From Pseudomonadota bacterium (GTDB lineage Bacteria > Pseudomonadota > Alphaproteobacteria > UBA9655), in the NCBI GenBank assembly GCA_021809225.1, contig JAKBAL010000058.1:1-8911 (forward strand): a stretch of 8,911 nt of DNA, given 5' to 3'. Made by a program: the position numbers and the translations under genes. Below the pieces are notes generated by a model. That model saw only the letters and a program-made list of their open reading frames with translations. It did not search any database and was not told the origin of the DNA. Below, in pieces: positions 1 to 5,865 of the stretch; the stretch's first letter is position 1, and every line of letters starts with the position of its first letter.

Positions 1-19
1 GAAAGTCAAATGCTTATTT

Positions 20-106
20 CTAATTTTGTTCTGAAAGAGGGCTCTTCAACTTAAGAAAATCAGGTTCTGTGAGTTTTGTTATTTCAATTATTTCTTCATC
101 ACTCAT
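20..106 (-). CDS. Doubtful 28-residue ORF, possible gene remnant
   Basis: An ATG at 106-104 on the minus strand opens a 28-codon frame ending in TAG at 22-20. The product starts MSDEEIIEITKLTEPDF and is acidic and lysine-rich, with no signal peptide or membrane segment. A purine-rich stretch (AGAAAG, about 113-118) lies 7-12 nt upstream and could be a weak ribosome binding site. I do not recognise the product. The opening loosely recalls the N-terminus of some small antitoxins or a decayed gene start, but this is only an impression. It lies in AT-rich DNA divergent from the cysteine-rich peptide gene. It could easily be a chance ORF. Confidence 0.2.
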   Translation of the reverse strand: MSDEEIIEITKLTEPDFLKLKSPLSEQN

Positions 107-236
107 TTTTATTTTCTTTCTAACGTTGACACCTTAAGTCTTTATAAAGCACGCGAAAAAATATGATTTTTTATTAATATTCAATTAATTGTTCATTAAT
201 TTTTATTTGATAGATTTTTAATTAAAATATAAAATA

Positions 237-242
237 GGAGGG
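237..242 (+). promoter_or_regulatory. Strong ribosome binding site for the cysteine-rich peptide
   Basis: GGAGGG lies 5 nt upstream of the ATG at 248, in otherwise nearly pure A/T sequence. It closely matches the anti-Shine-Dalgarno complement and is the main non-protein evidence that the short ORF is a real translated gene. Confidence 0.7.
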
Positions 243-247
243 TTTTT

Positions 248-460
248 ATGAAACCTATTTTAAAATTAATTTTCTTGATGCTAGGAATAGGTTTAACTCT
301 TCTCCAACCAGCACATGCAAACGAGTGCAATCACTGCTTTACAACTTTCTCAAATTGTACAAATCATTGCCCTCAGGGTTATTACACTATTTATTCTTAT
401 ATTTGTTATTTAAACTGTTTATATGATCTTCGCAGCTGCTCATCAACGTGCAAATCTTAA
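248..460 (+). CDS. Small secreted cysteine-rich peptide, unknown function
   Basis: This 70-residue protein has a clear Sec signal peptide: lysines at 2 and 6, a hydrophobic core at about 7-19, and an AHA cleavage site at 22-24. The predicted mature peptide is about 46 residues (25-70). It carries eight cysteines, at 27, 30, 37, 41, 53, 57, 64 and 68. The pattern is CX2C-X6-CX3C, an 11-residue spacer, then CX3C-X6-CX3C, so the two halves nearly repeat each other. An even cysteine count in an exported peptide suggests four disulfides, or metal binding; the CX3C spacing would suit a disulfide-stapled helical hairpin. Aromatic residues (several Tyr) fill the spacer. I recognise no family. The gene has its own strong ribosome binding site and stands 92 nt before cydA, separated from it by a hairpin and a TATAAT box, so it is probably a separate transcript. 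Role unknown: envelope peptide, toxin-like peptide or host-interaction factor are all possible. Confidence 0.7.
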   Translation: MKPILKLIFLMLGIGLTLLQPAHANECNHCFTTFSNCTNHCPQGYYTIYSYICYLNCLYDLRSCSSTCKS

Positions 461-463
461 AAT

Positions 464-487
464 GAAAATACTTAACTCTGTATTTTC
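464..487 (+). terminator. AT-rich hairpin, possible weak terminator
   Basis: GAAAATAC (464-471) and GTATTTTC (480-487) are perfect 8-bp inverted repeats around an 8-nt loop, starting 3 nt after the stop codon of the cysteine-rich peptide. The stem is AT-rich and only three further bases, TTT, follow before a G, so termination would be weak. It might instead be a symmetric protein-binding site close upstream of the cydA promoter. Confidence 0.35.
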
Positions 488-500
488 TTTGAAAAAACGG

Positions 501-506
501 TATAAT
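501..506 (+). promoter_or_regulatory. Putative -10 box for the cyd-ybh operon
   Basis: A perfect TATAAT lies 46 nt before the cydA start. No good TTGACA-like -35 element sits 15-19 nt upstream (CTGTAT at 478-483 is the 17-nt-spaced hexamer and matches at two positions). That combination suggests a promoter needing an activator, or a weak one. The inverted repeat at 464-487 lies where an upstream regulator would bind. No clear FNR-type TTGAT-N4-ATCAA site is visible. Confidence 0.45.
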
Positions 507-552
507 CTTCTTTAATAACAATGTTTTTTCATAGGGAGAGAAGGAAGAAGAA

Positions 553-1914
553 ATGGAATTTGATCCCGTTTTTTTGTCCCGTATTCAATTTGCCTTTACC
601 ATTAGTTTTCACATTCTTTTTCCCTCCTTAACCATTGGGCTTGCTAGTTGGCTCGCTGTTGTGGAAGGATTATGGCTTAAAACGGGAGATAATACTTACA
701 AAGAAATTTATAAATTATGGGTAAAAATTTTTGCAGTAACCTTTGGCATGGGGGTTGTCTCTGGTGTTGTTATGTCCTATCAATTTGGCACCAATTGGTC
801 TGTTTTTTCTGATAGAACAGGAAGTGTCCTCGGTCCTTTACTTGCGTTCGAAGTTTTAACAGCTTTTTTCCTTGAAGCTTCTTTTTTGGGCATCATGATT
901 TTTGGGTGGGACCGCGTCACACGGAGTATGCATTTTGTTTCAACGCTCATTGTTGCTGCCGGTACCGTCGTTTCCGCTTTCTGGATACTCTCAGCAAGCA
1001 GCTGGATGCACACTCCTGCTGGATATGAAATTCTTGACGGAAATATTTTCCATCCAACCGATTGGTTGGATATTATTTTTAATCCTTCCTTCCCCTACAG
1101 ACTATTCCATATGATTACCGCAGCTTATTTAACGACTGCCTTTTTTGTGGCAGGAATTGCGGGATGGTATTTTTTAAGAAAACAACATTTGCCTCATGCC
1201 CGCATTATGCTGAGTATGGCGATGCTCATGGCTGTTTTCGTCGCTCCCCTGCAAATTTATCTTGGCGATTTACACGGCTTGAATACTTTAAAGTATCAAC
1301 CTGTAAAAGTTTCAGCTATTGAAGGAATTTGGGAAACGGAAAGAGGAGCGTCTCTCATCCTTTTTGGCTGGCCTGACTCTCTCAATGAAGTGACAAACTA
1401 TGCGCTTAAAATTCCCAATCTTGCCAGTGTTCTCCTAACTCACAGTATGGATGGCGAAGTAAAGGGTTTAAAAGCATGGCCGAAAGACGAAAGGCCCCCT
1501 GTTCTTCCTGTTTTTTTGTCTTTTAGGGTAATGGTTGGTATTGGAGTATTAATGGTTTTAACAGGACTGATGGCAATCCTTCTTTATTTTCGCAAAGGAT
1601 TATTCACCCAAAAATGGTTTCATTATTGGTGTCTGGCGATGACACCAGCCGGTTTTATCGCCATTTTAGCTGGTTGGTTTGTGACAGAAATCGGTCGTCA
1701 GCCTTATATTGTCTACGGAGTTATGCGTACGGCTGAAGCCAATTCTCCTGTTTTAGGAGAAACTGTTTTTATTTCGCTTATAGCCTTTGTTATCGTGTAC
1801 ACATTCATTTTTGGGGCAGGGATTTATTATATAGTCCAGCTCATTCGTAAAGGCCCCACCTCAAAGGAGGACCCTCCCTACGGATCTCATGGTCTCAAAG
1901 CGCCACCTCTTTAA
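553..1914 (+). CDS. cydA: Cytochrome bd-type quinol oxidase subunit I, short Q-loop (CIO-like)
   Basis: Haem-bearing subunit of the inner-membrane bd oxidase, which oxidises quinol and reduces O2 to water. Length is 453 residues, shorter than the E. coli protein (about 522) because the Q-loop lacks its C-terminal insert, as in CIO-type enzymes. Family residues are in place: His20 (high-spin haem ligand), Glu100 and Glu108 (proton path), His186 and Met327 (haem b558 ligands), Lys252 and Glu257 in the Q-loop, and Glu379 just before the signature motif. That motif reads GRQPY (381-385) where GRQPW is usual. Multiple hydrophobic helices span the protein. The ATG at 553 follows AAGGA (541-545) by 7 nt, and the N-terminus (FLSRIQFAFTISFHILFP) is typical of the family. 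It is the first gene of the long plus-strand run. The tail after residue 432 is hydrophilic and proline-rich. Confidence 0.96.
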   Translation: MEFDPVFLSRIQFAFTISFHILFPSLTIGLASWLAVVEGLWLKTGDNTYKEIYKLWVKIFAVTFGMGVVSGVVMSYQFGTNWSVFSDRTGSVLGPLLAFEVLTAFFLEASFLGIMIFGWDRVTRSMHFVSTLIVAAGTVVSAFWILSASSWMHTPAGYEILDGNIFHPTDWLDIIFNPSFPYRLFHMITAAYLTTAFFVAGIAGWYFLRKQHLPHARIMLSMAMLMAVFVAPLQIYLGDLHGLNTLKYQPVKVSAIEGIWETERGASLILFGWPDSLNEVTNYALKIPNLASVLLTHSMDGEVKGLKAWPKDERPPVLPVFLSFRVMVGIGVLMVLTGLMAILLYFRKGLFTQKWFHYWCLAMTPAGFIAILAGWFVTEIGRQPYIVYGVMRTAEANSPVLGETVFISLIAFVIVYTFIFGAGIYYIVQLIRKGPTSKEDPPYGSHGLKAPPL

Positions 1915-1934
1915 GAAGATTGAAAGGTTGCAAT

Positions 1935-2954
1935 ATGCTTGATTTTTCACCATTTTTAGATCTTCCGTTGATATGGGGAGGCATTATTGCTTTCGCAATT
2001 TTTCTGTATGTTGTTCTTGATGGCTTTGATTTAGGTATCGGTATTCTTTTCCCTTTTGCTCCCAGCGAAAATTGTCGGCAAAAGATGATGAATTCTATTG
2101 CTCCCTTTTGGGATGGCAATGAAACATGGCTTGTCCTTGGCGGAGGAGGGCTTTTTGCGGCTTTTCCCTTAGCTTACGCTATTCTTTTGTCTGCTTTTTA
2201 TATCCCTCTCACTCTTATGCTCTTAGGACTTATTTTTCGGGGGGTTGCTTTTGAGTTTCGGTTTAGAACGCATCCACAAAAGCGACTTTTTTGGGATTAT
2301 GCTTTTCATTTTGGCTCACTCATCGCAACCTTTTGTCAAGGAACCATTCTTGGATCTTATGTTGAGGGAGTTACGGTCAGCGGGAGATCTTTTGCCGGAC
2401 ATCCCTTTGCCTGGCTTAGTTCATTCTCACTTATGACAGGTGTTGCTCTTATTTTTGGGTATGCGCTTTTAGGGTCAACGTGGACTTTGATGAAAACAGA
2501 GGGAGAAACACAAGAGTGGGCCAGAAAAATGGCTTTCTATGTTTTAACTTATGTTGGCTTTTTTATGGGGCTTGTGAGCTTATGGGTACCTTTTATCAAT
2601 GATGAAATCTTTCAAAGATGGTTTAGTTTACCCAACCTCATTTATCTCTCTCCAATCCCACTTCTCACCCTAGCCCTTGGTCTAAGTCTTATCATAAGCT
2701 TGATGAAAAAAAAAGAAACAGCCCCTTTCTTTCTTTCAATCTCTCTTTTTTCTTTGGGATATGCGGGACTTGCAATCAGTTTATGGCCTTGGATTGTTCC
2801 CTACCAGATTTCTCTAAGAACCGCCGCTGCAGATCCAAAGTCCTTGTCGCTCATGCTTGTTGGCGTTAGTATTTTCTTGCCTGTCGTCTTAGGATATACG
2901 CTGTATTCCTATTACGTTTTCCGCGGACGATCGAGTCACCACGAATTATATTGA
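1935..2954 (+). CDS. cydB: Cytochrome bd-type quinol oxidase subunit II
   Basis: Second large membrane subunit of the bd oxidase and partner of CydA. The protein has 339 residues from the chosen ATG, normal for short CydB/CioB proteins. Family motifs: GFDLG at 30-34 in the first helix and WDGNETWLVLGGGGLFAAFP from residue 59. About eight hydrophobic segments follow. An in-frame TTG at 1920 would add five residues, but the ATG at 1935 has AAAGG (1923-1927) 7 nt upstream and gives the usual short N-terminus, so I prefer it. The gap to cydA is 20 nt. The stop TGA (2952-2954) is only 5 nt before the next small gene, which indicates one transcript. Confidence 0.95.
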   Translation: MLDFSPFLDLPLIWGGIIAFAIFLYVVLDGFDLGIGILFPFAPSENCRQKMMNSIAPFWDGNETWLVLGGGGLFAAFPLAYAILLSAFYIPLTLMLLGLIFRGVAFEFRFRTHPQKRLFWDYAFHFGSLIATFCQGTILGSYVEGVTVSGRSFAGHPFAWLSSFSLMTGVALIFGYALLGSTWTLMKTEGETQEWARKMAFYVLTYVGFFMGLVSLWVPFINDEIFQRWFSLPNLIYLSPIPLLTLALGLSLIISLMKKKETAPFFLSISLFSLGYAGLAISLWPWIVPYQISLRTAAADPKSLSLMLVGVSIFLPVVLGYTLYSYYVFRGRSSHHELY

Positions 2955-2959
2955 GAAAA

Positions 2960-3079
2960 ATGTCTTATAAACAAAAAATTAAACCATGGCTGTGGTTTAT
3001 TTCCCTATGGATCCTTAGCTTATCTTGCGCTATGATCTTAGCTTATGCCTTGAAAGGAATTTTAAGGCTTGTTGGATAA
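2960..3079 (+). CDS. DUF2474/CydX-like small subunit of bd oxidase
   Basis: A 39-residue ORF starting 5 nt after cydB. The product begins MSYKQKIKPWLWFISLW, has one hydrophobic helix at about 9-31, and ends with a basic tail (KGILRLVG). Position, size, the N-terminal basic patch, the Trp-rich helix start and the AYALKGILR end match my memory of DUF2474 proteins, which sit just after cioB/cydB in many proteobacteria. They are thought to play the stabilising role CydX plays in E. coli. A purine-rich GAGAAAA stretch overlapping the cydB stop provides the ribosome binding site and suggests translational coupling. The ORF is short enough to be missed by automatic annotation. Family assignment is by pattern only. 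Confidence 0.8.
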   Translation: MSYKQKIKPWLWFISLWILSLSCAMILAYALKGILRLVG

Positions 3080-3091
3080 ATAATAATAAGT

Positions 3092-3108
3092 AAGGAAACC
3101 AACCTCTG
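3092..3108 (+). promoter_or_regulatory. Ribosome binding site and putative CTG start of ybhG
   Basis: AAGGA (3092-3096) is followed, 9 nt later, by CTG at 3106-3108 in the ybhG frame. No in-frame ATG, GTG or TTG exists between the stop codon at 3091-3093 and the ATG at 3172. The ATG at 3172 has no purine-rich site before it and would cut the membrane anchor. ATT at 3109 is a second candidate, 12 nt from the site. Confidence 0.5.
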
Positions 3109-4119
3109 ATTACTCTCCGTGAAAAAAAGAAGAGTTTCTTCATCTTTACCTTTCTCATCGTTATCGCCCTTATGGGTGGCGTATACTTCAGCATTACCTT
3201 TTGGTGGATGCATCAAAATTCCTCTCTTTTAGTGCTTTCTGGCAATGTCGACATAAGGCAAGTTGATCTTGGTTTCCGGGTCAGTGGACGTTTAACTAAA
3301 ATGCTTTTTGAAGAAGGAGACGAAGTCAAAACTGGCGATCTTCTCGCTGTTTTGGATAAAGCTCCTTACGAAGCCAGTTTGGCAATAGCTCAAGGGCAAC
3401 TTTTGCAAGCTGAGGCCAATTATGCAAAGTTAGTTCACGGTAGTCGTCCTCAAGAAATTGAAGAAGCGCGTGCTCTTGCTGGCGAACAACAAGCAGCTTT
3501 CGAAAATGCTGATATCACCTTTACCCGTCAACGTAACCAGCTTAAAGTCGGGTCGACCTCTCAACAAGCCTATGATGACGCCTTAAAGCAAAGACGAGAA
3601 ACCGAGGCCCTTCTTAAAAATGCACTCGAAGCTCTTAGCCTTGCTGAGGAAGGATTTCGTCAAGAAGATATTGATGCTGGACGTGCTGCCAGGGAAACGG
3701 CGAAAGCTCAGCTTCAAAGCGCTAAGGTTGATCTTCAGGATACGGAAATTCATTCACCTTCAGATGGCATTATTTTAACCCGTGTTCGAGAACCAGGAGC
3801 TATTGTTGCCCCCCAATCCATCGTTTATTCTCTTACCCTTCATAAACCTGTGTGGATCCGCGCTTACGTTTCTGAACCGAATTTAGGGCGTCTCAAACCT
3901 GGGATGAAAGTTCTTGTCTTTACTGATACCAACCCAGATAAACCTTTCACAGGTCAAATTGGTTTCATTTCTCCTCAAGCTGAGTTTACACCCAAAACTG
4001 TTGAAACGACAGAACTGCGCACAGACCTTGTGTATCGTCTTCGTATACTTGCCGAAGATCCCAAAGGAGACTTACGTCAGGGAATGCCTGTTACCGTTAA
4101 AATTAACACCTCTCCATGA
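3106..4119 (+). CDS. ybhG: HlyD-family periplasmic adaptor, YbhG-like
   Basis: Membrane fusion (adaptor) protein that should link the YbhFSR ABC transporter to the periplasm and an outer-membrane channel. From the proposed CTG start it has 337 residues; E. coli YbhG, as I recall it, has about 332. Order: a lysine patch at 7-9, one membrane anchor (about 10-32), a lipoyl-like half-domain with GNVDIR (46-51) and FEEGDEV, a long Ala/Glu/Gln-rich coiled-coil hairpin (about 90-210), the second lipoyl half with SPSDGIILTRVREPG, and a beta-barrel region ending in QAEFTPKTVETTELRTDLVYR and RQGMPVTV, all strongly YbhG-like. Starting at ATG 3172 would leave 315 residues and only about 13 hydrophobic residues of the anchor. 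The start codon is therefore the uncertain part, not the identity. The gap to the preceding small gene is 26 nt. Confidence 0.9.
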   Translation: MITLREKKKSFFIFTFLIVIALMGGVYFSITFWWMHQNSSLLVLSGNVDIRQVDLGFRVSGRLTKMLFEEGDEVKTGDLLAVLDKAPYEASLAIAQGQLLQAEANYAKLVHGSRPQEIEEARALAGEQQAAFENADITFTRQRNQLKVGSTSQQAYDDALKQRRETEALLKNALEALSLAEEGFRQEDIDAGRAARETAKAQLQSAKVDLQDTEIHSPSDGIILTRVREPGAIVAPQSIVYSLTLHKPVWIRAYVSEPNLGRLKPGMKVLVFTDTNPDKPFTGQIGFISPQAEFTPKTVETTELRTDLVYRLRILAEDPKGDLRQGMPVTVKINTSP

Positions 4120-4131
4120 AATTGCATTCAC

Positions 4132-4146
4132 AAGGAAAAGATTATC
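4132..4146 (+). promoter_or_regulatory. Ribosome binding site and putative ATT/ATC start of ybhF
   Basis: AAGGA (4132-4136) lies 4 nt before ATT (4141) and 7 nt before ATC (4144), both in the ybhF frame. Between the ybhG stop (4117-4119) and the ATG at 4165 there is no in-frame ATG, GTG or TTG. The bases just before the ATG at 4165 (AACGCAATTGATATC) contain no Shine-Dalgarno match. Confidence 0.45.
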
Positions 4147-5865
4147 AAAAACGCAATTGATATCATGAACCTTACGAAAATCTTTCCTGGTAGGGAAAGA
4201 CCAGCTCTTGACGGCCTTACGGCTTCAATTCGCAAAGGAATAATAACAGGGCTCGTTGGCCCTGATGCTGCAGGCAAAACAACATTAATACGCCTTATTG
4301 CGGGACTCCTGCTTCCCACACAAGGTCACATTCATGTTCTTGGTCTCGATACGAAAACAGATGCAGATCGCCTTCATGAAATAACGGGGTATATGCCTCA
4401 AAAATTTGGACTTTATGAAGATTTAACCGTCGTTGAAAATCTTAATTTATATGCAAGCTTACATAATCTTATGGGGCATGAAAAAGAGGCAACATTTGAT
4501 CGCATGCTGACCTTTACCTCCCTTAAACCCTTTATCCACCGTTTGGCGGCTAACCTTTCCGGGGGCATGAAACAAAAGTTAGGGTTGGCGTGTGCTCTTT
4601 TGGGTCAACCTCAAGTTTTACTTCTGGACGAGCCAGGCGTAGGTGTTGATCCCCTTTCTAGACGTGAATTATGGAAAATGATCCAAGACCTCGTTCAGCA
4701 AGGTATCACCGTTGTTTGGTCAACCTCCTATCTTGATGAAGCAGATAAATGCCAAGAAGTTTTATTGCTAAATGAAGGAAAGCTTCTTTTTTATGGTCCT
4801 CCACAAGATCTCACCCAACGCGTTAAAGGTCGTGTGTTTCAGGTGAGTGTTCCCCTTCATGAGCGACGAACGGCCCTTAAACAACTTCTTACTCGTCCGG
4901 ATATTATTGATGGAGTGATCCAAGGAAAAACTATCCGCCTTGTGGTTTCTCCCTCATTTTCCCTTTCCGCTACAGATCTTCATTGGCGATCCACCAAGCC
5001 TAGATTTGAAGATGCTTTTGTTGATATTTTAGGAGGGGGGTCAGAAGGAAAGTCTGCGTTAGCTGAAAAAATTCCTCGCAAAGGGATAAGCGGGGCTGAA
5101 CCCATAAAAGCCGAGCACCTCACAAAGCAATTTGGTCATTTTATAGCAGCAGAGAATATTTCTTTTACCATCAAACGGGGAGAAATTTTTGGTCTTTTGG
5201 GTCCCAACGGGGCGGGGAAATCAACCATTTTTAAGATGCTCTGTGGCCTTTTGCAACCGACAAAAGGTAGAGCTTTGGTTTCAGGACTTGATCTTAAAAC
5301 AGCTCCTTCAAAGGCTCGTTCTCGAATTGGCTATATGGCGCAGAAATTTTCCCTTTATAGTGATTTAAGTGTAGAAGAAAATCTCGATTTTTTTTCAGGT
5401 GTTTACGGACTTCAAGGAAAAAATCGGCAGGCAAAAATTGATCAGATGATTTCTGTCTTTGATCTTTCCCTCTATCTGAACAATAACGCAGGATTGCTTC
5501 CTCTTGGCTATAAACAGCGATTATCTCTTGCCTGTGCTGTCATGCATGAACCGGATGTGTTATTTTTAGATGAACCAACATCAGGCGTGGATCCCCTCAC
5601 CCGTCGTGAATTTTGGACACATATTAATGGAATGGTAGAAAAGGGAGTCACCATTATGGTAACCACTCATTTTATGGAAGAAGCCGAATATTGTGATCGC
5701 ATTGCCCTTATTTACGGAGGCCTGAATATTGCTACAGGAACACCAGACGAGCTTAAAGAAAGTGTAAAGACAAAAGACCTTTTAGATCCTACTCTTGAAG
5801 ATATGTTTATTGCTCTCATTGAACGTTCTGATGCCTTACAAAGGCAATATGAAGGACAACAATGA
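4141..5865 (+). CDS. ybhF: Tandem ABC ATPase of YbhFSR-type exporter
   Basis: Cytoplasmic ATPase with two fused nucleotide-binding domains that powers the YbhS/YbhR permease. Residues are counted from ATG 4165 (566 residues; add 8 for the proposed ATT start). Domain 1: Walker A GPDAAGKTT 32-40, signature LSGGM 131-135, Walker B LLLLDEP with Asp155/Glu156, and Ser188 where the H-loop histidine is expected (STSYLDEA). Domain 2: Walker A GPNGAGKST 346-354, degenerate signature LPLGY 445-449, Walker B Asp469/Glu470, and His502. One composite ATP site is thus canonical and one degenerate, as I recall for E. coli YbhF. The first beta-strand (NAIDIMNLTKIF) begins upstream of the ATG, so the true start is probably ATT 4141 or ATC 4144. 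The stop overlaps ybhS in an ATGA. The gap to ybhG is 21 nt. Confidence 0.93.
   Translation: MIKNAIDIMNLTKIFPGRERPALDGLTASIRKGIITGLVGPDAAGKTTLIRLIAGLLLPTQGHIHVLGLDTKTDADRLHEITGYMPQKFGLYEDLTVVENLNLYASLHNLMGHEKEATFDRMLTFTSLKPFIHRLAANLSGGMKQKLGLACALLGQPQVLLLDEPGVGVDPLSRRELWKMIQDLVQQGITVVWSTSYLDEADKCQEVLLLNEGKLLFYGPPQDLTQRVKGRVFQVSVPLHERRTALKQLLTRPDIIDGVIQGKTIRLVVSPSFSLSATDLHWRSTKPRFEDAFVDILGGGSEGKSALAEKIPRKGISGAEPIKAEHLTKQFGHFIAAENISFTIKRGEIFGLLGPNGAGKSTIFKMLCGLLQPTKGRALVSGLDLKTAPSKARSRIGYMAQKFSLYSDLSVEENLDFFSGVYGLQGKNRQAKIDQMISVFDLSLYLNNNAGLLPLGYKQRLSLACAVMHEPDVLFLDEPTSGVDPLTRREFWTHINGMVEKGVTIMVTTHFMEEAEYCDRIALIYGGLNIATGTPDELKESVKTKDLLDPTLEDMFIALIERSDALQRQYEGQQ

Noticed and set aside
126..131. 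Perfect TTGACA -35 hexamer on the plus strand
   Set aside because: The hexamers 15-19 nt downstream are GC-rich (around GCACGC) with no -10 likeness; TATAAA at 143-148 is only 11 nt away. It is probably chance.
207..235. TTGATA-17 nt-TAAAAT promoter for the cysteine-rich peptide
   Set aside because: Spacing and matches are good, but transcription would begin at about 242, at or after the ribosome binding site at 237-242, leaving it out of the mRNA. AT-rich DNA also yields such matches easily.
3119..3128. GTG plus A7 tract as a frameshifted ybhG start
   Set aside because: It would give a good N-terminus with one more A, but has no ribosome binding site at useful distance. Kept only as an alternative to the CTG start.
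4117..4119. TGA read-through or recoding to fuse YbhG and YbhF, which lie in the same frame
   Set aside because: TGA is used as an ordinary stop at the ends of cydB and ybhF, the linker is not protein-like, and homologues are separate proteins; sharing a frame is a one-in-three chance.
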